A stretch of 64,000 nt of DNA from NCBI GenBank assembly GCA_023428135.1, contig JAEYZG010000062.1, positions 475,072-539,071 of the forward strand. The letters run 5' to 3'. The notes below the pieces were generated by a model. It was not told the DNA's origin. It ran no database searches and saw only the letters and a program-made list of their open reading frames with translations. Positions 25,312 through 33,892 of this stretch are shown piece by piece (position 1 is the first letter of the stretch; every line of letters starts with the position of its first letter). Origin of the DNA: Bacteroidota bacterium (GTDB taxonomy: Bacteria > Bacteroidota > Bacteroidia > Cytophagales > Cytophagaceae). The position numbers and the translations under genes are program-made.

Positions 25312-25332
25312 GAGACGCCATGCTGGCGTCTC
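25312..25332. repeat. REP-like palindrome GAGACGCCA-TGC-TGGCGTCTC
   Basis: A perfect 9-bp stem with 3-nt loop and no T-tail. From memory it resembles dispersed GAGACG...CGTCTC palindromes common in some bacterial genomes. It sits 188 bp before the next gene. It could act as a weak terminator of the WYL fusion transcript. Confidence 0.55.
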
Positions 25333-25519
25333 CTTGCCCCCGAGAGTCAGGCTTGGTTTAAAGATAAATTTAAATCTTTCGTTTATTTAAACAACATAGA
25401 TATTGAGGCATGAGCTTCAGACCTTTTGTTGATCTATTTAAAAAGCAGGTCTTATGTCACAGCATTCTCTGAGCTTACCTTTTTCCGATAAAGATAATTA
25501 ATAGCAAACTGTTTTAAAT

Positions 25520-27127
25520 ATGAGATCATTTTTCCTGCTTTTCCTTTTATTTTTTTCTTTTAAAATACAGGGACAAAAAATTATTGATAATTCTGAAATC
25601 AAAAAAGTCAGTGTGTTTTCTCAGGGAGCTGAAATCAGCAGGTCATTTAGCTTACAGCTAAATCAGGGAAAAACAGAAATGATTGTAACAGGCCTTTCTT
25701 CCAGTATTGACCCGGCCAGCCTTAATATCTCATCAATACCTTTTGTGAAAATTATTTCAGTTTCAAGCAGAATAGACTTCTCAAAGGAATGGAATCAAAC
25801 AGAAGAGCTAAATATAATAAATGACAGCCTTGAAAAAATTAATAGAAAAATTGAATATAAAGAACTTCAACACAATGCTTTGGAAGAGGAAAAAAAATCG
25901 CTTCTTGCTAATTCCGTACGTATCGGAACTATACAGGGCTTGTCTGTGGGAGAACTGGACAACGCGCTGATCTACACAAGAAAAAAGCTGGAAGAGATCA
26001 ATAATCTTTTATTGAAAAGAGACGATGAGAAACAACAATTAAGCAAGAAACTTCAAAAATTGATAACCCGTCAGAAAAATGTATTAAAAGCAGACTCTGC
26101 AGCTTCTGCCTATATATACATATTGGCGGAAAGTTCTATACAGCAGAAAGTCACCTTCACACTTAACTACTATGTAAAATCCTGTGGATGGTCACCGATA
26201 TATTCTGTTTTCTATAAAAACATACAAGAGCCTTTAAAACTAGAATACAAAGCCAATATTCTTAATAATTCCGGGGAAAAGTGGAATAGCAGTAAAATTT
26301 CCCTTCATGCAGGTAACCCTTCCAGATCCCTTACGGCTCCAATATTAGAGACATGGGTATTATCTTATCATCAGAAAAAAAGAACAGGTAAAAACTATGG
26401 GTATTATGAATCAGGAAATGAAGGTTCTTTATCTAAAAAGCAAATCAAAAAAGGAGCAACTGAAGAACAGGAAATAGAGCTGGAAGAAGGAGAGATGATC
26501 TTTAATATTGAAGGTGAACATACCATTCCTTCTTCAACAAGAGAATACTTAGCAGATATAAAACAAACCGTATTGGAAGCGTCCTATCTATATCAGTCCG
26601 TGCCAAAAATAGATGCAAAAGCTTATCTTATTGCCCGTATAAAAGACTGGGAAGGATTAAAGCTTATAGAAGGTGAAGTAAACGTTTATCAGAATGGTAC
26701 TTATACCGGCAAGACTTACCTTGATCCACTGGCAGCTGGTGATTCGCTTGAACTTTCACTTGGTCCGGATCCTGCAATACAAATATCCAGAGTAAAGAAA
26801 AAAGATTTCAGTACTCGAAAACTAATAGGATTACAACTAGTGGAAAACTTCACCTATGAAATTGATGTGAGAAATCTAAATTCAAAGCCTGTTCAAATTG
26901 AAATCTTTGATCAGATTCCAATCGCTCAGCAGGAAGAAATACAGATTTCATTGGAAGAAAGCGATGGGGCTTCTTATATGAAAGAAAATGGTAAACTTAC
27001 CTGGAAGCTTGATATACCCGCTTCAATGATTTCTAAAATTAGATTGGGCTACTCTGTGAAATTCCCAAGAGATAAAGTTGTCATCATTAAAAGAACCGGT
27101 AGGGTAGTGTCTCCGAGGTTTCTTTAA
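25520..27127 (+). CDS. mucoidy inhibitor MuiA family protein (DUF4140/DUF4139)
   Basis: A 535-residue protein with a signal peptide (MRSFFLLFLLFFSFKIQGQ), an N-terminal DUF4140-like beta domain (about 22-110, KKVSVFSQGAEISRSFSL), a coiled coil (about 80-190) and a long beta-rich C-terminal DUF4139 region (about 195-535, containing VTFTLNYYVKSCGWSPIYSV and KLEYKANILNNSGEKW). The family name comes from an effect on mucoid growth; the molecular role is not known. It is expected in the periplasm or outer membrane. It stands alone between the WYL fusion and a convergent transporter gene. Confidence 0.88.
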   Translation: MRSFFLLFLLFFSFKIQGQKIIDNSEIKKVSVFSQGAEISRSFSLQLNQGKTEMIVTGLSSSIDPASLNISSIPFVKIISVSSRIDFSKEWNQTEELNIINDSLEKINRKIEYKELQHNALEEEKKSLLANSVRIGTIQGLSVGELDNALIYTRKKLEEINNLLLKRDDEKQQLSKKLQKLITRQKNVLKADSAASAYIYILAESSIQQKVTFTLNYYVKSCGWSPIYSVFYKNIQEPLKLEYKANILNNSGEKWNSSKISLHAGNPSRSLTAPILETWVLSYHQKKRTGKNYGYYESGNEGSLSKKQIKKGATEEQEIELEEGEMIFNIEGEHTIPSSTREYLADIKQTVLEASYLYQSVPKIDAKAYLIARIKDWEGLKLIEGEVNVYQNGTYTGKTYLDPLAAGDSLELSLGPDPAIQISRVKKKDFSTRKLIGLQLVENFTYEIDVRNLNSKPVQIEIFDQIPIAQQEEIQISLEESDGASYMKENGKLTWKLDIPASMISKIRLGYSVKFPRDKVVIIKRTGRVVSPRFL

Positions 27128-27140
27128 TGGAATTGAAAAT

Positions 27141-27171
27141 GACCAAGCAGCCTCTTAAAAGCTTCTTGGTC
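27141..27171. terminator. shared terminator of the MuiA-type and AI-2E transporter genes
   Basis: Stem GACCAAG/CTTGGTC (27141-27147, 27165-27171) between two convergent genes, with T-rich sequence on the right (CTTATCTATTTTTTC). Confidence 0.6.
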
Positions 27172-27175
27172 TTAT

Positions 27176-28306
27176 CTATTTTTTCTTTAACTTCCTTTGA
27201 ATCCAGTCCTTCAATTTTGTTCCAAATCCGCCGCTGGCTTCCTCATCATCTTCTCCAACCAAATATCCGTATGGCTTAAGTGCAGGTACATTGTCACAGA
27301 CAATTTTCATTATACCCAGCAATGGGAGAAACAATACCATCCCGTCAATTCCCCAAACTGCTCCTCCTATGAAAATAACTATAATCGAGGCCAGAGCATT
27401 TATTCTTATATATCCCGCAACTATTTTCGGTGTTACAAAATTATTATCAATAAACTGCACTACCAGAACCACCCCGATAACCCCAAGAGGATAAATAAAT
27501 GAATCCTCATATATTAAGGCAACAGCAAAAGGCAATGCGGCACCAATAAGTGCACCCAGGTAAGGTATCAGATTTAGAACACCACCAAGAAAACCGAAAA
27601 ATATAGCCTGTTTCAATCCCAAAAGAAGAAAGCCTGCTGAAGAAATCACACCATATATGATCATTTCAATCAATAATCCTGATAAGTAATGAATTGAAAG
27701 TTTTTTGATTTTATTAATGATGAGATTTATCTGTGTATGTATTTCTGGATCAAACAGCATCAGAATAAAGTTTTTTATTCTGTCTCTGAGTAGTAAAAAG
27801 AAAAATATATAGATCAGGACAAGAAGAAAATTACCAAAACCAGTACTAAAGCTCATTAATAATTCTTTAAAAGTATCTCCTGCCCCGGAAAGAAACTTTT
27901 GAAACCCTTCTTTCAGCATGGAGTTCTGCTTACTCACTGATATTCTGGTTTCCTGCTCAATAAATTTATTAATCTCGGAATACTTCTCCAGCGCTCTCTT
28001 TTTGATATAGGGAAAATCATCGCTTAGTTCTATTAATTGAGAAGTAAATAGGAATATTACGCTACTGACAACCAGTATAATAAGCAAGAGACATATTACT
28101 ATAGACAATCCTCTGCCCACTTTTTTCTCTTCAAGTTTATTACAGATGGGCAAAACCAGCATCGCAAGAATACCCGCAAATAGTATAGGTGAAATGATGC
28201 CTTGTATATAATAGAGTCCTGAAAAGAAAAAATAGGTTGTAACAACTAAAATCGAAAATCGAAAATATGCATTATCAGTAAATTTTCCTTCGTTTGAATG
28301 TGCCAT
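27176..28306 (-). CDS. AI-2E family transporter (TqsA/PerM/YdiK type)
   Basis: A 376-residue integral membrane protein with about eight hydrophobic segments: a pair near the N-terminus (about 14-50, FRFSILVVTTYFFFSGLYYI), one at about 58-78, then a long soluble stretch (about 80-145) and a cluster of helices from about 155 to 335 with the family blocks PYLGALIGAALPFAVAL and NFVTPKIVAGYIRIN. The tail is soluble and charged. Members were named for autoinducer-2 export in E. coli TqsA, but others are Na+/H+ antiporters, so the substrate is open. It is monocistronic, convergent with the MuiA-type gene. Confidence 0.9.
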   Translation of the reverse strand: MAHSNEGKFTDNAYFRFSILVVTTYFFFSGLYYIQGIISPILFAGILAMLVLPICNKLEEKKVGRGLSIVICLLLIILVVSSVIFLFTSQLIELSDDFPYIKKRALEKYSEINKFIEQETRISVSKQNSMLKEGFQKFLSGAGDTFKELLMSFSTGFGNFLLVLIYIFFFLLLRDRIKNFILMLFDPEIHTQINLIINKIKKLSIHYLSGLLIEMIIYGVISSAGFLLLGLKQAIFFGFLGGVLNLIPYLGALIGAALPFAVALIYEDSFIYPLGVIGVVLVVQFIDNNFVTPKIVAGYIRINALASIIVIFIGGAVWGIDGMVLFLPLLGIMKIVCDNVPALKPYGYLVGEDDEEASGGFGTKLKDWIQRKLKKK

Positions 28307-28505
28307 TTGCTTTTAACTCATCTAAGCCGTTCGCTGTTTAATGTCATTAAATTATTAATTCATAATTCTTCCTCTAGGACTTCCGCAAGAACAAAAAATA
28401 CTAATATTCAACAAGTTAAACTTAACAACATATCATTCTGAGAAGGATACCACCAAAATGGTGAAAATAATCTACCTTTACTCTATAGGTTTAATATAGA
28501 ATTAC

Positions 28506-28513
28506 TACTTTTG
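28506..28513 (+). promoter_or_regulatory. candidate -7 element TACTTTTG upstream of the zinc-ribbon gene
   Basis: Matches TAnnTTTG and lies 28 bp before the start codon. A matching TTTG at 19-20 bp upstream is not evident, so this is only a partial promoter. Confidence 0.35.
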
Positions 28514-28541
28514 TAACGTGACATTAAACCATTAAAAAACT

Positions 28542-28973
28542 ATGCAGACAACAGTAGAATATCTAAACGTATATAAAGATGAAGGTTTTGCTATTGAAGC
28601 TTTCAAAAAGTTCCGTCTGAAAAAAGGAGTAGTTTGCAAAAAATGTGGTTCTACACATCACTATTGGCTTAAATCAAAACAACAATTTCAGTGCAAGGAC
28701 TGCAAGTTCAGGACAACCATCAGAAGCGGCACTGTTCTGGAAGGCAGCAAACTCCCGATTTCATATTTCTTTATAACCCTCCATCTTTTATTAAAAAAAG
28801 GGAATACTCTTACAGTAGATGAACTTCAGTTAAATACCAATCATAAATATTATGAGCCTTTGTGGGATTTTCTGAGAAAAGTAAAGGAGTACATAAGGAA
28901 AAATGAGCAGGATCCTATTCTGATTACTTACCTTGAAGTGTTAAATGAATCCTCAATCCCTAAAGCTTCATGA
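28542..28973 (+). CDS. stand-alone IS1595-type transposase zinc-ribbon protein
   Basis: A 143-residue protein with the N-terminal zinc ribbon of IS1595-like transposases: two CxxC pairs (VCKKCGSTHHYW, FQCKDCKFRTT) followed by the conserved TIRSGTVLEGSKLPISYFF. The family then has a DDE integrase-like domain of about 150-200 residues; here the protein ends after a helical stretch (KVKEYIRKNEQDPI). It is therefore either a truncated transposase or a domesticated DNA-binding protein. No terminal repeats of an IS are visible next to it, although a 62-bp hairpin follows at 29009-29070. The intact frame and apparent own promoter element favour a retained protein. Confidence 0.75.
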   Translation: MQTTVEYLNVYKDEGFAIEAFKKFRLKKGVVCKKCGSTHHYWLKSKQQFQCKDCKFRTTIRSGTVLEGSKLPISYFFITLHLLLKKGNTLTVDELQLNTNHKYYEPLWDFLRKVKEYIRKNEQDPILITYLEVLNESSIPKAS

Positions 28974-29008
28974 AAAAATTATACAACACTTTTTCATAAA
29001 ACCAGCTT

Positions 29009-29070
29009 AATCTATGGAATGAATGCCAGTCAATACACCTAAACAACTCCTGGCAGTTTTTCCATAGATT
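29009..29070 (+). other. two-part hairpin upstream of the NAD(P)-binding gene
   Basis: Outer arms AATCTATGGA/TCCATAGATT (29009-29018, 29061-29070, 10 bp) and inner arms TGCCAG/CTGGCA (29024-29029, 29050-29055, 6 bp), with symmetric 5-nt internal loops and a 20-nt apical loop. It ends 10 bp before the next start codon. It may be a 5' leader structure or the remnant of a transposon end. Confidence 0.55.
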
Positions 29071-29080
29071 TTGACAAGAC

Positions 29081-29716
29081 ATGAAAATAGCATTAATAGG
29101 AGCAACCGGCCGTATCGGAAGCAGAATACTTAAAGAAGCTTTAAATAGAGGACATGAGGTTACAGCAATCGTCAGAGATCCTTCTAAACTTGTTTATAAT
29201 AGTCCTGCTCTGAAAATCGTCCTAGGCGACATTTTTGATCCTGACCAAATTGCTGAGGTTGTTAAAAATTCAGAGGTTGTGATTAGTGCTTTCGGTCCAG
29301 GAATATCAGATACGGATAAACTGGTAAAGGCCACAAAAACCCTTATTGACGTCATTAAAACATCAGGTAAATTAAGATTAATTGCAGTAGGAGGCGCTGG
29401 CTCTCTTGAAGTGGGACAAGGCAAATTACTTGTTGATGCTCCTGAATTTCCTTCTGAATGGAAGGCCATAGCCGAAGCTCATAAAGAAGCATTATCACTG
29501 TATGAAAAAGAAGCTGGCCTTGACTGGACCAACATTAGTCCTTCTGCTATGATAGAGCCCGGAAACAGAACCGGTATATTCAGAATAAGCACCAACAAAC
29601 TCCTGATAGACAAGGAAGGTATCAGCAGAATTTCAATGGAAGACTTTGCTGTAGCCATTTTAAATGAAGTAGAAAATCCCAAATTCAGGAAAACCAGATT
29701 TACTGTGGGCTATTAA
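29081..29716 (+). CDS. NAD(P)-binding oxidoreductase (atypical SDR, YwnB/NmrA-like)
   Basis: A 211-residue Rossmann-fold protein beginning with MKIALIGATGRIGSRILKEA (GxxGxxG dinucleotide motif). It continues with the family strands EVTAIVRDPSKL, VVISAFGPG, LIAVGGAGSLEVG and DWTNISPSAMIEPG. It matches the short atypical SDRs that resemble biliverdin reductase B and YwnB; these reduce flavins or quinones or sense NADPH. No classical YxxxK site is present, as usual for the group. It follows the 62-bp hairpin and is convergent with the T9SS gene. Confidence 0.88.
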   Translation: MKIALIGATGRIGSRILKEALNRGHEVTAIVRDPSKLVYNSPALKIVLGDIFDPDQIAEVVKNSEVVISAFGPGISDTDKLVKATKTLIDVIKTSGKLRLIAVGGAGSLEVGQGKLLVDAPEFPSEWKAIAEAHKEALSLYEKEAGLDWTNISPSAMIEPGNRTGIFRISTNKLLIDKEGISRISMEDFAVAILNEVENPKFRKTRFTVGY

Positions 29717-29727
29717 TTCTGTCAAAA

Positions 29728-31623
29728 TTATTCTTTTATCAACAGGATTTTTTCTTCCATTTCATTACCCCTAACAATCAGGATATAAGCACCAGAAGGC
29801 AGATGCTCCTGAAAGAGCTCTACTTTTCTATTTTCTATTTTATCAGCCCTATTTTGAAGCACAATTCGTCCCGTCATATCCAATATTGAAATATAAATTT
29901 CTTCTTCATCTTTATTTAACTGAATAGTCACGGACCTGGTGAACGGATTCGGATAAACACCCTGAACAAGCTTCATTTCTCCATCCAAAACTATTGAACG
30001 GATGCCAAGGAAATTTACTGTTCCATCTTCGTCTGTCTGGCTTAGCTTATAGTAATACTTACCCTCTTTCCCTTTTAAATCATCACTATAAAAATATTCG
30101 GATGTCATGGAGGAATTAGTAGCAGGCACTTTCCCAATCTCCAAAAAATGAACTCCGTCATCTGATTTTTCTATGGTAAAAAACCTGTTTTGGCTTTCTG
30201 CAACTGTGTTCCATGTTAACAAAGCACAGCAGCCCTTCCGAATTGCTGTATAGTTTAACAAGTGAACAGGTGTTGTTTTGTAACAGACTCCATCACCTTC
30301 GGGATTGCTGATCGGGAGGACCAAATCCAACAACGTCGCGCCATTGGCCCCTTGTACAGCTCCATGGGAACATGCGCATAATCTTGAAGTACCCGATAAT
30401 CCTCCTGCAACTGTTATAGGCAAAACAGGCGCTGCTGATCCTTTTAGCCATACTACCCCACCGCCACCGCCACCGCCAGGACCGAAGTCTCTGTTTGTAC
30501 TAATCTGATTATTGGTATTTCCTCCTCTTCCGCCTGAAACATCTACATTAGGAGGTGTAGAAATAAAACTTGAAGAGACGGATGCATCCAGCAATACAGT
30601 TCCCCCAGCTCCTGCCCCTCCATTCCCATCTCCATGATCCGGTAAATTTTCAGCAACGGAGTTTCCATTAGCTAATATGGAATGTCCATTACCTTCTATT
30701 CGAACGGCTTTAACAATAACAATGCCTCCTCCGTTACCTCCCGCATTGCACAGGCCATTGTCCTGATGCCCACCTCCTCCGCCTCCTCCGAGAAAGATTT
30801 TATTTTGGGTTTCAATGGTTGTAGTAAATCCCAAACCTCCTACTCCCGGATTGCTTGAAGCAAAAGTGCATCCTGATGATGTATTTCCTCCTTTACCGCC
30901 ATCCCCATAGTTGCCACCACCGGCTCCTCCTGAGTTTAAATCAAGGCCAGCTCCTCCTCCATTTAATTGTTTGCCTTTTCCGGTTTCCATTCCGGGTGAA
31001 AACGCTGCAACTCCTTCCCCTTTTTTTCCGGATCGTCCTGCATTCGTCTGACTATTATAAGGGCCATCCTGAAGATAAGCGCAATCACCTCCATTAGCAC
31101 TGCATTCCCCTCCCCTGAATCCCATACCAGAGACATCAATATCTGCATTCATCGTCACATCACCTGTGGATTCAAAAATCAGAATGCCTCCGGTATCTCC
31201 GTTCCAAGGCTCGCTGGTAAGCACTCCATCTACTGATACATCAGAATAAACAGGAATATTCACTATCTGGACTTTTTGAGCAGGATCATAGGTTCTGATC
31301 AATTCATATTTTAAATATAGAATTGCACCATTGATCGCTGCGACTTCGTTAATTTCATAATTTCCGGCATTTCCAATACCAGCACCAGTAAGATTTCCAT
31401 AAGAAGATGTATTGGACTCGTTGATCTCTGCTCCCTTCATCTGAATAATCAGCACCTTGTCTCCAACAGAAAACCCTGAAGCAGGAGCAATTGAAACAGA
31501 ATTGCAGGTTTCATCTATTACTGTTACTTTGGCATAAGTATTTATTACTCCTGAAATTTGGGAAAAAGCAGGAACACTGCAGATCAGCAGCAAGAGCAAT
31601 ATAAATCTTGGAAATGAGACCAT
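29728..31623 (-). CDS. glycine-rich secreted protein with T9SS type A sorting domain
   Basis: A 631-residue protein with a signal peptide (MVSFPRFILLLLLICSVPAFS), a short beta-rich N-terminal part (about 22-130, VIDETCNSVSIAPASGFSVG) and a long glycine-rich region (about 170-430) with several G6-G8 runs such as GPGGGGGGGVVWLKG. A fibronectin-like segment (about 460-545) follows, then a C-terminal type A sorting domain (about 555-631: VYPNPFTRSVTIQL, LPSGAYILIVRG). The last domain directs export through the type IX system and attachment at the cell surface. The glycine runs suggest a flexible or adhesive surface coat; no enzyme motif is visible. Confidence 0.88.
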   Translation of the reverse strand: MVSFPRFILLLLLICSVPAFSQISGVINTYAKVTVIDETCNSVSIAPASGFSVGDKVLIIQMKGAEINESNTSSYGNLTGAGIGNAGNYEINEVAAINGAILYLKYELIRTYDPAQKVQIVNIPVYSDVSVDGVLTSEPWNGDTGGILIFESTGDVTMNADIDVSGMGFRGGECSANGGDCAYLQDGPYNSQTNAGRSGKKGEGVAAFSPGMETGKGKQLNGGGAGLDLNSGGAGGGNYGDGGKGGNTSSGCTFASSNPGVGGLGFTTTIETQNKIFLGGGGGGGHQDNGLCNAGGNGGGIVIVKAVRIEGNGHSILANGNSVAENLPDHGDGNGGAGAGGTVLLDASVSSSFISTPPNVDVSGGRGGNTNNQISTNRDFGPGGGGGGGVVWLKGSAAPVLPITVAGGLSGTSRLCACSHGAVQGANGATLLDLVLPISNPEGDGVCYKTTPVHLLNYTAIRKGCCALLTWNTVAESQNRFFTIEKSDDGVHFLEIGKVPATNSSMTSEYFYSDDLKGKEGKYYYKLSQTDEDGTVNFLGIRSIVLDGEMKLVQGVYPNPFTRSVTIQLNKDEEEIYISILDMTGRIVLQNRADKIENRKVELFQEHLPSGAYILIVRGNEMEEKILLIKE

Positions 31624-31820
31624 TAAGTTTATCTTGGCAGAAATTTAACGATTAATACACGTAAAGCCCTAAATTGTAATCGCATTGTATTTCAATTTAG
31701 CAAATTTGTACGATTCAATGATTACCTTTTGGTCTCATCCGGAATATATGCTACTCACCTTTATGGTAAAATAGCTCATTTGCTTTGTCAAATTCCCTAT
31801 AGCTAAGCACTTAACAGATT

Positions 31821-33881
31821 ATGAAGACTTTCAATATATTTATCATTTTCCTTTTGGTATTGTTTGTATCCTGCAGAAAGGAGTTTGAAAAACCACGTTG
31901 GGATGCCGGAATTCTTGCACCTCTTATTAAAACCAAACTTGGAATCGGGGACATTATTAAAGACAGTGTCATTCAGAAAAATCCGGATAACAGTCTCAAA
32001 ATCGTAAACAGGGAACTGCTGTATTCCATGACTCTTGATAGTCTGCTAAATCTAAGCAAACAGAATTTCCCCGAATATAATACCTCCAAGAAACTGAGCG
32101 AACTTAAACTGGATTCCAAAACTTTTTCACATAAAATCACTCTAAAGCAGCTTGCTGAACAACCTGGGAACGAAGAACTAAACAATTATTTAGGACAAAA
32201 AGACGGTCCTGTCCCAGCTATCTCCGATATTAATTTGCCTCCAATAGGCCTTCCAACCGGCCTTTTCTTCAGAGAAGCTGACATAAAGGAAGGCTCAATG
32301 GAAATTACTGTAAATAATGGATTTCCTTTTACTATAGATTCTGTCAACTTCAAATTGACGAATGGCTCCGGAAATAATATTTATTATGATGAGGTATTTA
32401 AAAATCTACCCTCCGGCGGCAATGGTAACAAATCCACAGACCTTGCCGGGAAAAAAGTGGAAGGAGATATCATGAATGCCTATGTGCTCAACATGGCTAC
32501 AGTAGCTGCCAGCAATGTGGCTCACATGGATCCTAATTCTGTAATCACTGTCACTATTAAAATCGCTGATGTAAAAGTGAATTCAGCAAATGCTATTTTC
32601 CCTGCTCAGAATGTAATCGATGATTCCAACTATGTATATCTAGTTGGTATGAAAGATGTTAAATTGACTGAAGCAAAATTACGTTCCGGAAATGTTCGGG
32701 TAGAGGTTACAAGTACAGCTCAGGACAACATTTACTTTACTTACGACATTCCAGGTGCCAGGGATAATGCAGGCACCCGATTCAGAATTGAGGATGTCGT
32801 ACCTCCCAACCAATCCGGTAAACCTTTCGTCAAGGAATATGACCTATCCGGATACGTGCTGAGCCTCAAAGGCATGAATTCGAAAGGTGAGATAAGAGAT
32901 ACAACTTACAATGCATTCTTCAATAAGATTACCGGAAGAATTGAATATACGGGAAGGCTCATTTACCTTTCGTTGAATGATTCCATGTCTGTAAAGATCA
33001 GTATGGAAAATATGGTTCCGGAATATGTGAGAGGGTACTTAGGAAAGGATAGCGTTTATCAGACCGGAACAGCATCTATAGACCTCTTTAAGAAAATCAC
33101 CGGTGGAGAATTAAAATTCGAGGAAATTACAAATATCGGTATCAAGGTAGAGAATGGGATTGGAGTCAGCGGCTTTGTGGATGTCAGCAGTATCAAGGGA
33201 AATCGACCAGGTGTCACTCCTGTCGAGATCAAGAATAAATCCTTTGTTATTCAATCAGCCACAGAAACGCCTTTACAGTCTGTAACTTCTTCCCTTTCCC
33301 TGGACAAAGAGGAAAGTAAAAACCTGCTGAACATGATGCCTCACACAATCGACTATAAAGTAAATGCATTTGCCAATAAAGATGTTGACTTTGGTCCTCA
33401 AAGCATCTCTCAATTTGCCTACTATGGTTCTCCTTTAAATATCTTCCTCGACATGGAAGTGCCGCTGAACCTATTGGCTAATAAACTACAACTTTCAGAT
33501 ACCATAGAGTTCCTTACAAAGGAAATTGAAGCATCTGTTAAAAGTGGTTATCTGAATCTCATTGCTGAAAATGGGTTTCCACTTTCAGCAAACTTAAAAC
33601 TCTATTTCCTGGATGCGAATAAAAACCTGACAGACTCACTTATTTCTCCTGAATCTATCAAACCTGCTCCTGTAAATGCGGGAAAAGCAGTAGGCAAATC
33701 TCAGAATATCATCAGATATAATCTCAGCAGCGAAAACTCCATACAAAATATCCTGCACTCCAAATACCTGGTTTTCAAAGCTGTCTTTGATACACAACCT
33801 GCAGGTGAATATTATAAAATCTATAGTGACTATGAACTGGATGTCACTATTTCCGGAAATGTTAATGTAACTATTGAATGA
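31821..33881 (+). CDS. large surface lipoprotein of unknown function
   Basis: A 686-residue lipoprotein: signal MKTFNIFIIFLLVLFVSC with lipobox LFVSC (Cys18). The mature part begins with EKPRWDAGILAPLIKTKLGI, which looks like the start of a Bacteroidota cell-surface beta-sandwich family, and is beta-rich throughout with no enzyme motif. It overlaps or touches the next gene, which encodes a beta-barrel-like outer-membrane protein. The pair probably works as an envelope unit with the lipoprotein on the barrel (inference). Confidence 0.8.
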   Translation: MKTFNIFIIFLLVLFVSCRKEFEKPRWDAGILAPLIKTKLGIGDIIKDSVIQKNPDNSLKIVNRELLYSMTLDSLLNLSKQNFPEYNTSKKLSELKLDSKTFSHKITLKQLAEQPGNEELNNYLGQKDGPVPAISDINLPPIGLPTGLFFREADIKEGSMEITVNNGFPFTIDSVNFKLTNGSGNNIYYDEVFKNLPSGGNGNKSTDLAGKKVEGDIMNAYVLNMATVAASNVAHMDPNSVITVTIKIADVKVNSANAIFPAQNVIDDSNYVYLVGMKDVKLTEAKLRSGNVRVEVTSTAQDNIYFTYDIPGARDNAGTRFRIEDVVPPNQSGKPFVKEYDLSGYVLSLKGMNSKGEIRDTTYNAFFNKITGRIEYTGRLIYLSLNDSMSVKISMENMVPEYVRGYLGKDSVYQTGTASIDLFKKITGGELKFEEITNIGIKVENGIGVSGFVDVSSIKGNRPGVTPVEIKNKSFVIQSATETPLQSVTSSLSLDKEESKNLLNMMPHTIDYKVNAFANKDVDFGPQSISQFAYYGSPLNIFLDMEVPLNLLANKLQLSDTIEFLTKEIEASVKSGYLNLIAENGFPLSANLKLYFLDANKNLTDSLISPESIKPAPVNAGKAVGKSQNIIRYNLSSENSIQNILHSKYLVFKAVFDTQPAGEYYKIYSDYELDVTISGNVNVTIE

Positions 33882-33892
33882 TTGAATCTGTG

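Noticed and set aside
28970..28997. ATGAAAAA/TTTTTCAT hairpin behind the zinc-ribbon gene
   Set aside because: Only A/T pairs except two and a large loop; too weak to call a terminator.
30305..30508. Proline-rich plus-strand frame
   Set aside because: It is the antisense of the poly-glycine region of the T9SS gene.
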